Under the pieces are notes generated by a model that ran no database searches, had not been told where the DNA came from, and was given only the letters and a program-made list of their open reading frames with translations. 64,000 bases of DNA, from the NCBI GenBank assembly GCA_007844125.1, contig CM017558.1, positions 57,603,147-57,667,146 of the forward strand, read 5' to 3'. A program made the translations under genes and the position numbers. This document shows, piece after piece, positions 1 through 13,745 of the stretch. Position 1 is the first letter of the stretch. Every line of letters starts with the position of its first letter. This stretch comes from Sinonovacula constricta. Taxonomy: Eukaryota > Mollusca > Bivalvia > Cardiida > Solecurtidae.

Positions 1-3000
1 TACGCCATAATTTTTAACTGTTTATTAAAATAAAACATTAGTGTACTAGTTTGTTGCTGGCTTGTTCTTTCTGTTATACCATTTGGTCGTTTATTAACGT
101 CCCATTTTATAAATAAGTCTTAAATATCGATATCGGTCGTAACAGAAATCTTTTCATTAATATAAAGATACTATTTCTTGAAAAAACAAAACATTGCCTT
201 CTAAAGTATATTATTATTTACGTAAATAACATAAAATTGTGAATGTCGAAGGAGGCAAACACTAGTTCGATTTAACTATTTAGATTTAATAAAACAATTA
301 AAGTGAAAACGTTTATAGCCAGAATTGCTGTATAATATCATAAAAAGAAAATTCTCTTCTTTGACTCCATATTGGCACTATTTTTTTCTCCGTGTACATT
401 AGAATCGCAGTCCACACTGGATTGGGTCTCAGTTGTTATTGACAGAGAACACCACTTCTTATAAGATAATTGACAAAATAGTTAATTCTTTCTATTTGTC
501 AGAGGAGCAAATTCTGTTACTCAACATAAAGAAGTATCCCTGTAACAAAGTGCTATAATTAATCTCGCATGTGTCTGGTGACAGCCAAATCCACGTTTCT
601 TTCCTTAAAGCATGAGACTTATTACTTCGCAACTTAGTTCTGATGCACTATAAGCAAAAATATAAAAATCGAACATAGAGGTTTACAAGACTCGATAAAC
701 AGAAGCGAGACGAAACAGACAATTAACTTCCCAAAATGCCCAAATGCATTGCAAATTGGATTTTGGGTGGTGCCATACCAAACGTACACCAGTGCAAATA
801 TAACATACCCAAAACGGTCATTGACAAGTGCGATACATCTGCCTGTTGCAATAAATATATGATATGTAATCAACAATACTGTAGAAATAGGTACAGACCA
901 TCTGGGCTCTATTTTGTATATCGAAAGTTATATATTCCTAGCATGAAATTCACTGCCACAAGCCACCTACCAAATCTACCACCTCAAACAGGATACAACG
1001 GATATTAACAAAATCATGACACGCAAATCCTAATTAAATGCACCAAAAATACCAATTAGAAAGCAATGTCTTGATTCGAAAATATAATTTTCATGCCATC
1101 GCCAAGGACTACAAAAAACATAAGCACATGCAAGGGTGTTGGGTTGTATTTATCATTTGTGCGTCTGGGCTATGTCTGTTTTATGTTACCCCTGTCTGCT
1201 TCGATGTTCATGCTATTTCAATGCCCTGTGTTGTTAGATTGCATCAGCTGCTGGTAACTAGTCGTTACACTATCATAATCGTTTATATCATTCTTATCTA
1301 AGCACTGATCGTTGCATCACATTTGCTTACAATCTATTTTCAAACAATTCCTGGTCTTACTGGATGAAATCGTTATCAACCTAATTAATAATTAACATAA
1401 TCTAGCTTCCTTTTAAGACGCTGGAATGATATATTCAAAAGATTGGAAACCCATAGACACATATCTTGCTAAAATTAGAAATATGTGACAGCTATGATCG
1501 GTTAAGAAGCACATCAACCAACTATCCTCTAAAACAGTCTTGTAAATACAACCACTCCGTATTACAGCAACACGCACTATCACACAGGCTCATTGAAAAG
1601 CCTTGCTATAGAATTAAGGCGCTCTTTTGTTAAATCATATTGTAACTTTATTCAAAGAATGTCTGCAACTTAGATATTAAAGACACCACAATAAATTTGC
1701 ATGATAATGTTAAACCATTGCCAAGGGAACCTGTTGTATTTAAGAGATAATAGGACATATTAAATGTACTTATTTTGTATGAATAATTCCGGTAGTATTA
1801 TGTGTTGTCGAAATACTATTTTAACGCCTTAGAGGTGACATAGGATTTTATAAAAAAAAATACTGTTCCAAGTTGGAATAGAACAAAAAGCATAATCTTT
1901 ATAGAATATGGATACTTACTTTGATTCAAACGTTTACATTACAAGATAAAATATCGAGTTAGTCTGTTGTATAATTTGCTTTAAGTTAAATAGGGCTTTG
2001 GAAAGAGCAATTTATAAAATATTCATGTACCATCTAAATTTATAAACTCCTTAACAAGTGAGACCACCTCCCGAAACTAATATCCGGATATTTCACAGAC
2101 ATAAAATGAAATAATATTTTGACATGCTATAATTTTTTGCGACACATTCATTCGCAATAAGTTTAGACTATATATTCCATACAATGTCATGAGTAGTCAT
2201 TATTGGAAACTTGTTTTAATCACTTTTAATTTTAGAAAAGGAACAAAAAATGAAACATTCATTAATACATAATGTCACATTTATAATATTAGATGACCGA
2301 TTATATAGTAACGCCTAAATTTCAATCTTACTATACAATTACAATGAAATAAACATAAGGCAGCTTCGTAATCAATTATTGTCATGCTTCAGTTCTCTCA
2401 ATTATAAAGAAAGAGCTGTGTTACAATTGATATTACATACCTCCGATGACAGTTTAATCCGATTGTTTAATTTTGTGGCATGTAAAATAAACTACGTGAA
2501 TTCATTTATGGCCCTATAACTCTGGTAATGAAGCGCAGTTTAGCCGCGTTGTCGACACTCTGTTCAATAACTGCCTGAAGAGATTGGTAAACGAGCAAGC
2601 TAGGCAATAGTCGACACTTTCACGACTGCCCTGTCTACGCTTTTGAGCTGGGGTACCTATCGCTCCATGCATTTAACTCCGAAGCTTGAATGGAAACGAT
2701 CGAGGGAGAATACAAAGTAGTATATCTATGAACCGACTTATCATAAACGATGCACCCCTGTGGATAGATCTACTGAAGCGGTTTTCATCGACGAGGGAGA
2801 TTTTAGAGGTGCCTTCCTTCAGACAGGGATAGTTTGCTCGTAGTATGTTTAAAATCTTTTTCTCCTTTGCTGTGTGGGCACAATTTTGATGGAAAGAAAC
2901 ATCTGGTTTAATCAAAATTACAACAAAAAACATAGAAGATAAATGTTAACTGTTGACAAATACGACTATCTCTTCACAAAAATACGTCCTTGTAGTGTGA

Positions 3001-4370
3001 CTTCATTACAACGCAGTAACGTTTGTACACTTTTCCACGTTATACATTTAAACTTAGCATATGACCAAAGCTATAATCATTACAATCTTGTCTTTAACAG
3101 AAAATCACTACAGAAATTCAAGAAAATAAAAGTTTATCATGATCTTGTCTTGTTTTTATAAATTTTCTTTACCACAATTATTTATCCACGCCTTGGTTAC
3201 TAGATATCAATGTATGTTGCTAGATCACTGTGTCTCTATACTACCGATTATGACTGTACAAAACGTTCAATCTCGAAAGGTTCGTTGAATCTTCTTTGAA
3301 GATGATCGTTTGCCTATCTATTAACATGCATGCATCTAGAAAGATATACGATAAAACTGGGGAATTAATCCTTTAATCGTGTCGAAAGTGTATTTCAGAG
3401 TTTGGTAGTGATTACGGTTTGATGTATTAAAACTTAACTACCTGCAAAGAATTATAAATTCGTAATAAAAGCATAAAAAGGCTATATATCATTTAAAACA
3501 AAACACGGTTGATCTTAGTCGTTGTATATATATATATTAGATTCATCTCCATTATAAATGTATAATACAAGATGGATTTAAACACATTTCAATTGAGTTT
3601 GGTAATGTTCAATTAAATTTGAAGTTTCCTAAATTAAGATGTGCCATGTCTTGTCATAATAATAATAAAAGATTAGGTTTAATAAAAAGCAAACCGTCCA
3701 GAAGAACTTTGAGAGGCCATTCAATGATAAATGATAGAAACTTTGCCTAGAAACAGAGGTAAAATGTTTAGATAGATGTGACAAAATGTTTATGGTCTCT
3801 GTCTAATTCAATGTATATCGCATAATATACTGAAGCGCGAATACAAAATGTTGAACGCGTGTTTAAACGTGTTATAAATATAATTGAACACTCCCATACT
3901 AGAATATATATGCATACGTTAAATATTTAGTTTAAATATTTTACAAGTTGAATCATTAATATCATAATCCATTTATGTACAATACTTAAGATTTTTTAAA
4001 GTTATAATCACTAGTTATGTAAATAAATAACGTACACTCTGTTTTAAAATTTCCATTAAGTTTGTGAATGGTTTATTTTTTAATTTATTTCTATCAGCAA
4101 TTTGTATTACTTGAAAGAATGATAACATACTGCTTGCTTAGAATTCATTTATAGATATCCTTATCGCCTTATTGTAGATATTTCAGAGAAAGGCTTCATT
4201 TCCACCAAACACAAGACGTTTCAATGGATAAATGTAAAGTCATGAATTCAAAATGTTATTTTTTTAAGCCGTTGTGACTATTAAGGACATGGCTCCCAAT
4301 TTAACAATGACACTAGTGCATTCTGTATGAATTCGGGTTAATTATTGGACATAAGGATCAATATGCGCTT
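1..4370. other. AT-rich unassigned DNA
   Basis: No gene, RNA gene or repeat family that I recognise. Short open frames occur by chance. The patch from about 2530 to 2830 is less AT-rich than its surroundings and holds an 86-codon minus-strand frame, but I see no domain or splice signals that define an exon. A short (TA) run lies near 3525-3538. Confidence 0.6.
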
Positions 4371-4376
4371 CTAATT

Positions 4377-5195
<819 letters not shown>

Positions 5196-5374
5196 TTTCG
5201 AGTGATTGATAGTACCTAATATGGCTTGGGCTGAGTAGTTAAGCGAAGCCTCAATGGCTTTATATATAAAAATGTTATAACGATTTTAGTGTGTGTGTGT
5301 GTTTTCGAAATAAGCAAACATTTGAAATAACGCCAGCTAAAATATTGTTATGTGAATCACGTATTGTAATCGTT

Positions 5375-5448
5375 ATATATGTGTGTGTGTGTGTGTGTTC
5401 GTGCGTGCGTGCGTGCGTGCGTGTGCGCGCGCGTGTGTGTATATATGA
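5375..5448. repeat. Compound TA/TG/GTGC/GC microsatellite
   Basis: The order is a short (TA), (TG)n, a run of GTGC tetramers (cgtgcgtgcgtg), an alternating gcgcgcgcg stretch, (TG)n and (TA) again. The alternating purine-pyrimidine pattern with a CG core is a classical Z-DNA-prone sequence. The Cys/Val-rich open frame across it is an artefact. Confidence 0.93.
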
Positions 5449-5639
5449 TTATAATTAATTTATACCGTTTTGTAAATAATGAAATAAAAGCAATATACAT
5501 ATATATGCCATATTCGACAATTTCTATACGAAATACTGCTGTTGATTTTTTTCATTTTTTTTCAAAGTCTGATTATGCTAATGGACTACTTTAATACGCT
5601 GTCTTGTATATGACATCATTTCAATGTATCAGTACCATG

Positions 5640-5870
5640 CAAAAGGTATACAAGATATACGCATTTCTGTTAATACATTATTCACGATGGTATACACTGT
5701 CGGACAAAGACACTGCCGAACACCCGGTAAATGTTTTCACACGACTGGCTTCGCTTTGTCTACCACTTTGCCCTCCCAGATTTCATCACTATAGTCGGGA
5801 ACCTAAACACTGTATTGGTATATAAACTTTTATTTGGCAATGCTGAGTGTCTGCAAGACAGGTATTTCTA
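5640..5870 (+). repeat. Dispersed repeat family C, copy 1
   Basis: Aligns with 13505-13740 and more weakly with 9005-9170. Shared landmarks are a cactgtcgga block, tggcttcgctttgtctacca, ccctcccagatttcatcact and a ggaacctaaacac block followed by a TATATAAAC-like stretch. No long frame is preserved among the copies, so this looks non-coding and non-autonomous. Confidence 0.75.
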
Positions 5871-6689
5871 GAGCGTTCGATTTCAGCATGATGACATGCT
5901 GGTATTGTTTGCTTTAGTCAACCAAAAAGATGATGATGAAAAAATTATGTCTTACATGTATACGTGTAACATTAAACAGTTTATAACTTTTGAGCGTTCA
6001 ATCAGTTGTTTTCGAACCCAGGCATAAAAATGGCTTTTCCTTTTCCAACAATATGTCTAAAACCATTGTGCCGTTTAGATATACTTATGAACAAATAAGA
6101 TTTGTACCAATTTTTTTTAATATTCAGGGTGGAATGTTGTGTATCGATCCTATTGGTACAGTTCGTGAACAGAACGCATCAGGAAACTAATCCAAGACAC
6201 CATCACGGAACTAACCAGCTTACTCGCACGTCAACATACATACATGACTGGTTCGACAAGGAATATGTCCAAGAAACATTGTGCAAAAAATACTCAGAAA
6301 AAATAAGCAAGTAATTTTATAGTTTATTTTGAAAAAGAACAACTTGCGAATGAGATTACTAATGGGAACAATGTCACGTAACGATTTTTTCTCAGATGTG
6401 AAAAATAGTATTTTATGCATTTGGTTCATTCCATGTATATTTTGTATAGTCATGACGACAGGCTGTTGAGACTGCATGAAAACAGTGACTTATAGCCATA
6501 ATTGGTCAGTGACTGTTGGATTTCTTGTCTCTTCATCTCTTTTGTTATGCCCTATATACGTGAGACAACTTGAACAGTCTCCATGCTCTTTACGTGAGAT
6601 TGCACAGTAGGTATGACATCGGGATATTTTGTATCTTGTTTATAAACTATATCTATGCAACTTGCGGACAAATCCTCGGATTTTTATAA
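5871..6689. other. No assignable gene
   Basis: AT-rich sequence between repeat copies. A plus-strand open frame runs to 6190 and contains a good-looking 3' splice-acceptor-like tract (eight T then aatattcag, near 6113-6127). I see no matching donor or recognisable domain, so I do not call an exon. Confidence 0.5.
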
Positions 6690-7330
6690 TATATTATTTA
6701 AATCTCCTTACCTATTAACTACATTTAGTTTTATTGGTTAGGGTTGTTTCTAAAATTCTACGATTTCTTTCGTGTGTTTTTTTCTTTTTTAAATTTCACT
6801 TTTGACACTTTTGGCATATGACGTCATGGCATTGTATGAATTCATTAATTTTTTCTTTATAATACGTCATAGCTTGGGCTGTTTCATCTGAAACTACTGA
6901 CTAATTTGGAAATTTTATGTTGCCGAGGCTTTTATCTAGTGTACATATTGTATATATGTATATAGTTTTTTTTATATCTGGTTATTTCGTCTGTATATCA
7001 GTTCATTTTATTAGCTATAACTCCCGATGCAGGTGCTTACTGTAAGTTGTTGCACTTTGACAGGATATTTTTATTTACACTGTTTGTTTGATAGAAAAAC
7101 CCTCAGGAAGAGCGAGGTTGGAGCGCTCCACAAACCAGGTTTAAGCACCCCAGTCGGTCCTTTTGCCGACTGAGCGTTACAAGGCGGTAACTGCTGGATG
7201 TTCTCTGTGTTTTTATCACATTTATATTTACCATGTTTGCCTTTGTCTTGATGTAGTTTAGATTTAAATATCTGTGGTTACTTGGATAGGACCTTTTCTT
7301 ATTTACGTATGCAATTTTTATTTCTAGGAA
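6690..7330 (+). repeat. Dispersed repeat family A, copy A1
   Basis: One of the longest copies of family A. It aligns over its whole length with 43280-43870. The 3' two thirds align with 8300-8715, 24700-25085 and, reversed, with 63045-63440. Landmarks in this orientation are cttttatct-ntgtacatatt, gatgcaggtgctta, a ggagcgctcc palindrome, and the core hairpin CAGTCGG (7151-7157) with CCGACTG (7166-7172). These are followed by aaggcggtaactg and an end in ataggaccttttcttattta. I found no protein-coding frame shared by all copies and no obvious tRNA-type promoter boxes. A non-autonomous element (SINE- or MITE-like) is the best description. Confidence 0.85.
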
Positions 7331-8299
7331 AGAAGCTTTTATCGTACAGTTTCATCATTCATAAAAAAGTGAAAGCAATATCCGTATTAGTTAAATCTTT
7401 GAAGTTGAGATGACGATCATGATTTGCTACTTCGAAATGCTTATAAATAATGTATTATTATGTATTATTTTAAATATGATTATTGGCATTCTCGTTACGT
7501 TATTATAGAACCAAATAGAAAACAAACATCGAAGTCAGTTTCCAAAGACATCTACTTATTCATTGTACGAACATTATGTAATTGTATAAATATTAGTAAG
7601 GACTTACTTGATAAGAATATAAATCTACATATTCTATTATCTAAGGAAGCAGTATGGCAGCTAATTATATGCGTCTCCATTTAAAGAGACGAAATGGGCC
7701 GCATTAGCAGAGACTTGAGTATAATGCATGTGACACAGTCATATTATTTATTGTAATAAATGGCCGCTATCTCCAAGGCATCGACTAGGCGCAAACTTAA
7801 CGATTCCAGAGTTTAAAGAATTATATACTTTCTGTTAGCATAACATCATGAAGAGTAACAAAGCTTCAAAAGCAGAAAATATGAATCTTTTCTGATAAAT
7901 CGTTACTCTGGTCATTGTCAAAATTTACCATGCAAGATTAATAGGAAAATAGGTTAAATATATTTTACATTGATATGTTTAACATATGTGGTATACAGTA
8001 GCTGGTTTAAATATGATATGAATCGCTAACCTCCCAATGGTTGACGTTTAAAATGCCTTTAAATACGTCTGAACTTTTAAATTTATTTTAGTTGAGATAA
8101 TATATATTGAACATTAAAAAAACACATAAAAGTGTCAGTGTGTGACCACAGAGCATAAATGATATGTAATCTTTCAATACCGGATTTGGCAGCGCAGTCT
8201 GAAGGGACTAGGCTTCTGGATCGCCACAGGCTCATTACCGGGCTAAGACATACCTAAGTAGTTGAAAATGGTAGTAGTATATCTTCCTTCTAAATGCCG
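7331..8299. other. No assignable gene
   Basis: AT-rich spacer between two family A copies. A 74-codon plus-strand frame at 7460-7684 shows no domain and lacks the features of a conserved protein. Confidence 0.5.
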
Positions 8300-8715
8300 A
8301 AACTACTCTATTGTAAGGTACTGTTAGGTTACCAATGCTTTTATCTCCTGTACATATTGTGTATATGTTGATGGCCAATAATAATATTTTCATGATGTTT
8401 GTAAATAATATTTTATCAGTTTTAACTGCTGATGCAGGTGTTTCAATTTAATGGGATATTATTGTTTACACTGTTTGTATGAAGAATGCGTCCGGAAGTG
8501 CGAGGATTAATCGCTCCACAAGCCAGTCTTAAGCACGCGCGTCGTCCTTGAGCCGAATGACCGTTCTAAGGTAGTAACGGTTAGTTTTTTTCTCTATATG
8601 TGTAATGCCTTGTCTCTGTGTCTTTGTCACTTTTACATTTTCTTTGGAGGCATTGTTCTTGGTGTAGTTCTATTTATATATTTGTAGTCATTTTCATAGG
8701 ATCGTTTTTATTTTC
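8300..8715 (+). repeat. Dispersed repeat family A, copy A2
   Basis: Same orientation and order as A1: cttttatctcctgtacatatt, gatgcaggtgtt, a degenerate core (8490-8590, with the CAGTCGG stem decayed), then the gtagttctatttatatatttgtagtca and ataggatcgtttttatttt end. It is more diverged than A1. It is immediately followed by a family G fragment, so this is either a composite insertion or a preferred site. Confidence 0.8.
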
Positions 8716-8895
8716 CTCTTCGAGCAAATATAATGATAGTTTCAATGACTGGTAATCCTACTGTGCTATACCATGTCAGGTGTTTACAGTTGGCTAAACA
8801 CAGTAAAGCATCACTGCATCTTCTTCAAGTGCTCCAGATAGCTGAAATACTGTGGGAGGGAAGATCGTCCCAACAAGAAAGACACGAACAATCAG
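8716..8895 (-). repeat. Dispersed repeat family G, copy 1 (reverse)
   Basis: The reverse complement aligns with 12118-12300. Shared landmarks are cagtatttcag-tatctggag, a gtg-tgc-t-actg-gt block, aacacctg-catg-ta and a terminal ttatatttgct-gag. A 65-codon plus-strand frame at 8733-8930 lies within it and is explained by the repeat. The cagtatttcagttatctgg motif resembles a dispersed sequence I recall from bivalve genomes. That recollection is unverified. Confidence 0.65.
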
Positions 8896-9004
8896 TCTTT
8901 CAATGGGTTGTCTTAGGGCTCTTTGTCTAGGCTTACAATTCGTGGGAAACATGACAACAAAGCCGTATGTGGTTCATCTGCCAACAACGTAAAACTGTTA
9001 ATAC

Positions 9005-9170
9005 TTAAATACGTTTGTATACGAATTCCTCTTAAAAATAGTTATCCACTCTTTACACCGTCGGACATGGAAAATGCAAACAAAAGGTAAGAATTCCAAC
9101 AGGCCTCGCCTTGTCTACCAGACATTGCTCCCAACCATTCATATTTTAAGTCATGGATTAAAGATATATA
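9005..9170 (+). repeat. Dispersed repeat family C, copy 2 (diverged)
   Basis: Matches 13505-13700 through gtttgtatac-aattc, ac-ctgtcgga, a cgccttgtctaccaga block and a ctcccaaccattcat block equivalent to ctcccagatttcatc. It lacks the right-hand third found in copies 1 and 3. Confidence 0.6.
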
Positions 9171-9778
9171 GGTGTAAACATACAATTTTATCAAATGGTT
9201 GACTTCTCGCAACAAGTAGGCGGTTTCGTTTTATTGCAGTAATTGACTTTTTAGTGTTATCAAAGCTGGACTCCCAATCAGATAAATACACACTAATGAA
9301 GATAACATTTGATTCAATTCATGAATTAATTATCAATTTAACCATGCTTGTTGTAAACCACAGAACACTAAATACCACCGTGTTATATTTGCAAAAACAA
9401 TTAGAAATTCCTAATTGTTAGTTTACAACTCCTGGCAAATGTGATAAGCCTGAGTGCTAGAAACTCGACAGCAATCAGCGCAGACACTGACCAGACAACC
9501 CATCAAACAGTCTTGTCCTGACGAATTCACGCTTAGCAGGTTACAAATTGACGTGTATTTCAAACGTTTGTTCTTTAGTTGTGAAGCATGACCATGATTG
9601 TCTTGGTGCAGTTCACAAGCGAAATCACAAAAGAAACAACAACAATTAAAACACTACGAAAACAGAAAAATAAAACAGAAAACATGGTTTAAATGCGACA
9701 AGAGCTGTGGTATCTTTTGCGAAATTTTCTTTATTTGTTCAAGCTGTAAACATAAATCGTAATCTTTTAATAATGGGC

Positions 9779-10020
9779 AGTTCATCGCAACTCCTTTGAA
9801 TACAGACGTTCAGCTATCATTGAACATGGGCTGGCCTAATAAAATATTAGACAAAAACAAAAGAATAAGATGCAAATAATTTCACAGCAGTTGTAGAAGC
9901 AGTTGGTACCTCTCGTGCTTGATATGTATACCACACACGAGAATACATTTATCGCAGAGATTTTCGGGGAAAATAGTGATATAACTTAAACGCAAACGGT
10001 GCAGGTAATATGTGCTGTTG
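9779..10020 (+). repeat. Dispersed repeat family D, copy 1 (diverged)
   Basis: Aligns with 20430-20680 and 29560-29770. Shared blocks are gaacat-gctg, taataaaat-agac-aaaacaaaag, gatgca-ataattcaaagcag, tgtta-agc, tcgtgcttgata followed by a taccacacac block, and a downstream aaatatcg stretch. It is shorter at its left end than the other two copies. Confidence 0.55.
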
Positions 10021-12089
10021 AAAAATATGTATCACATGTCGAAACGGGTATTGCTTTAATAATTTTAGTTGTGACACTAATGTTTTATTAAGGGTATATG
10101 ATTTAAAAAAAATAATTGCAATTCTTTAACCAGGACCCTTAAAGGGGTAATAACACAAACATTTATTAATATGTAATAACGCTGTCAAAAATGCCCACCC
10201 CTGATTCGTTGGTTAAAACAATGCTTGGTATTTAATACCACTGCTTTTGAAATTCTTTTTACAGGGGGTTTTGTTTTGTTTCTACATTTACTATTTTGAG
10301 AGCTCAATGCAAATAGGCTGCACAACTAATAAAGATTACATCAGAGTAAGCCTTGAATGTTTATATCAATCTTCTTCATACGTTTTGTGTAAGACGTAAG
10401 ATATCGTTTATAAGCCGAAGCATCAGAAAAGACATTTAAAGAAACATCGGGTGGACGTAACATGTGTTATTTATATATATCGATAATTTAAATTATTTTA
10501 CAAAGGAAGTATCAAAAGCCCGTAATGAAATTAACCAATAAACACATTAAGAAACTTAGTTTAGGTTTAGAGCAAATACTTCAGCCACACTATTTCTGGC
10601 ATACTATTTATGCATATTTGTTCGGAATGTGTTTCAACGTAAGTCCATTTCACTAATACCACCGAGCTTTAAGCAATATAAAATTTTCTTTTCTGTGTTT
10701 CATGTCTGTGTCTTTCAATCATAACACTTTGCTTATTAATTTGTGAACTGTTTACATACAGCTTCATATCTTTTGTCAGGACATTTAAAGTAGTTTTTCT
10801 TACTAACAATTGAAAAAGCTTTAATGACAAGTTGTAATGACATACAATTTAAAACTACAAATTGTATGAGAAAAGTGGCTCCGACAGCTAATCAAGAAAC
10901 CCTATTCTACACCTGCTTTCTAAATAAAGCCTTATTTGACAAATATGACATATTGATCTCTTTAATGAAATAAGCAAACACTATAAACATCATAGTAAAT
11001 AAGTCTGCATTTATAGAGATGCAAGGTGCAGATAAATGAAAACACTATATGAAGTGCAGTAGTAATATTTTACAAACAGAAACGGACTTGTCTGGACTAG
11101 TGTCCTTTATGCAGGCACTAAGCACCAGTTAAAAGTCTAAGTCGATGTTTCATATATTAAAATGTAAATTACAACATTTTAAAAGGATTGATAATAATTG
11201 ATTATAAAAAGGAAAATATGTCTCAAATGTACAAAAACTAAGTTTTCCGGCACACATTCTTTGGTAAAATAAATAAACAACCTTCAGAAGAATTTTCATT
11301 TTTAGTATTCTTATTCTTTTCGTCAATTTAACCGTTTTATCGCAGTTATGTCACAATCAACGGTCATGTTGATTAGCATGCCATAATGAATTAAACGGCC
11401 GAACAATAACTTTTAATGCTGAAAACCAGATAAAGGTTTACACGTCTGGTTTTACTCTTGCTTTCGTATGTTATGTATCGCTTCCCTATCATGTTTTAAT
11501 TATCTACATAATTTTCAACACACTGACACATAAAGACGATACATTTCTATGTAAATGAATGCTAATAAGTAATATCAGAATTATTTGACTCAAACTGGTA
11601 TATTTCAAAGTTGCTGAACTGGAGAAGAACATATGCACGCTATACCACATGCATAGAGTGTTTTTCATTAGCTGGTGACTCAAACAGCATATTGCAGCTT
11701 CAAGTACTGGACGTGGTGCGGTAGGCGAACGGTAAAACAGATGATATACTGGCCCTGATAATAAACAAACAAAAAAATCCACACAAGATGCATGAACCTT
11801 GTATGTGTACTTAACGCGTATAATTAAAAACAGTCCATTAACGGTGTGACGCACTCTCTTAAATCCACAAGTGGAATAAAAAGTAACGAATATGCACAAA
11901 ATATTACTTCTTATAAATAAGTGTGTGATATATTATGTCAGAACACAAACAGGTCTTGCTCAATATTTGAAAGTACGGATTGATATAAGACAAAAAAACT
12001 AAGGAACATGCAGATGGATAATACAAAAATAAAACAGAGTTTATAATCAAGGCAATGATGAAAATGAAAGGGTTAAACAGGGGTTTGCT
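10021..12089. other. No assignable gene
   Basis: AT-rich sequence. The 131-codon minus-strand frame at 11504-11899 is the longest here, but it is a low-complexity mixture of Leu/Ser/Cys/His codons without a domain. I treat it as chance. No repeat copy was recognised. Confidence 0.5.
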
Positions 12090-12320
12090 TGTTTGTTTAT
12101 TGGGTGTATAAATTACACAACCAGCAGTATTTCAGTTATCTGGAGACAGTTTCCACTTGCAAATATAGTGCTGCCTTCACTGCGTATAACATGCCGTGAA
12201 AACCTGGCATGATACCACACCCAGTCACATTATCCTGACACTGGGCAAAGCGGTCTCGGAACTACCCTTATATTTGCTTGAGCTATACCGATTGCCAAGT
12301 CGTTAATAAGGGTTATAAAA
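12090..12320 (+). repeat. Dispersed repeat family G, copy 2
   Basis: Begins with a ttgcttgtttgtttattgggtgta stretch. It continues with cagtatttcagttatctgg, then gtgctgccttcactg and the block catgataccacacccagtcaca, and ends near ttatatttgcttgag. Reversed, it matches 8716-8895. From memory, this order resembles a dispersed sequence widespread in bivalves. I take it as weak evidence for the host lineage, not as an identification. Confidence 0.65.
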
Positions 12321-13504
12321 ATGTTAATGCCTGGATATCATATGAAATGTATGTCACAATTTGAAGATAGATGAAGAAGCAACAATCACTATTTACCAAA
12401 GAGTTGTACCAAACATTAAAACTAAAGGATCGATGATTACTTTAAGAATAACATTGCGTTGTGTTTGTGGTATTCGTCTCTATACACACCCTATTTCTAA
12501 TACATTAGCTGACACTAATGGTCCTAAGCATCTCACCGAATGTAAACAGGAGCAGTTGTTCCTGGGAAGTGTACGCAGTAACATGAGCACATATGTTTCT
12601 TAAAGAGATTAACACATTTTTACTACACGAGATATGCATTTCTTTAAAGTTTCGTATTCGATTTTTGCTAACAAATTTTATCTCCAATCACAAAGCTAAT
12701 TTTTTAATTAAATAACACGAGACTAAAAGTAATGTGGACGTGCTTTGTCTTTCTTTTGCAAGACGATCATTTGATTACAATAACTATCAATTATCCCTTT
12801 CAGTGTAGCACACCTTCTACCTTAGATCGAAAAAGTTTGCCACAAAAACCTTCTGTAAAGCTCTTTTGTCTGCCGACATATACATAAGGTGCAAAGACGT
12901 TATAACGGCATGTATGACATTGTAAGACGTAATGGACCTTGCAAATTTGTAAGATATTTTTACATATAACAGTGGTTTCAATATGCTTACAATTAAATTG
13001 CACATTTCCTCTGGACATTGTTTTTCAAGGAAGATATTGTATCGAAAATTGTAGCTTTTCTGATAACAATGATATTATTCCTTCACCGGAATAAAAAGAA
13101 AAGGTAGACTGCTTTTTTTCAAGTGACTTCACTAATATTAAATCATTTTATGTTAGTACATAGCTGTCATCATACGTGTATGTCAATGCTTGAACAAGTG
13201 TGTTTCGAATCGATCGATCTTCTTTCCTTAACTGGTCATTAATAGATACCTTCAAGATGTGTGGTGCTAACACTCTTAAAAACCGCATAAAGCACCCCGC
13301 TCAATCATTTTGTCAACTTTTGACTCATTTGATCTGTTTTCTTAATGGACGAAACAAAAATATATATGTTAAAAAGGATTGTAAAAATGATACATATTAC
13401 TAAAAGGTTGTATATTGCTATCTTTCTTCCGAAAATTTTGATTTTGTGTATTTACCGATTAATCTATTAAGATTAAGCATATTAACATAAAATCGAGTGA
13501 TTTT
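12321..13504. other. No assignable gene
   Basis: An 80-codon plus-strand frame (12361-12603) and overlapping minus-strand frames are present without recognisable domains. Nothing else can be supported. Confidence 0.5.
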
Positions 13505-13745
13505 TTCTGCTAGCATGCGAAATGTCTTTGTATACAAATTCTTGTAAAAGAATAACTCAAGACGGTTCACACTGTCGGATAAGTGAACTGCTTAATCCAG
13601 GTAACTGTTTTCACATGCCTGGCTTCGCTTTGTCTACCAGATATATCGCCCTCCCAGATTTCATCACTTTGGTCTGGAATCTAAACACTCATTGTGTATA
13701 CAAACATTTTTATGGCAAGACTGACAGGCTGCACACAACGAATAG
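13505..13745 (+). repeat. Dispersed repeat family C, copy 3
   Basis: The best-preserved stretch of the family. It contains cacactgtcggataag, tggcttcgctttgtctacca, gccctcccagatttcatcac, ggaatctaaacactc and ttttatggcaagactgacag. A 124-codon open frame (13522-13896) covers it. Copies 1 and 2 do not keep that frame, so I regard the frame as incidental to the repeat. Confidence 0.75.

Noticed and set aside
11504..11899. 131-codon minus-strand frame as a gene
   Set aside because: It has no domain, no codon pattern distinct from its surroundings and no clear splice or start context.
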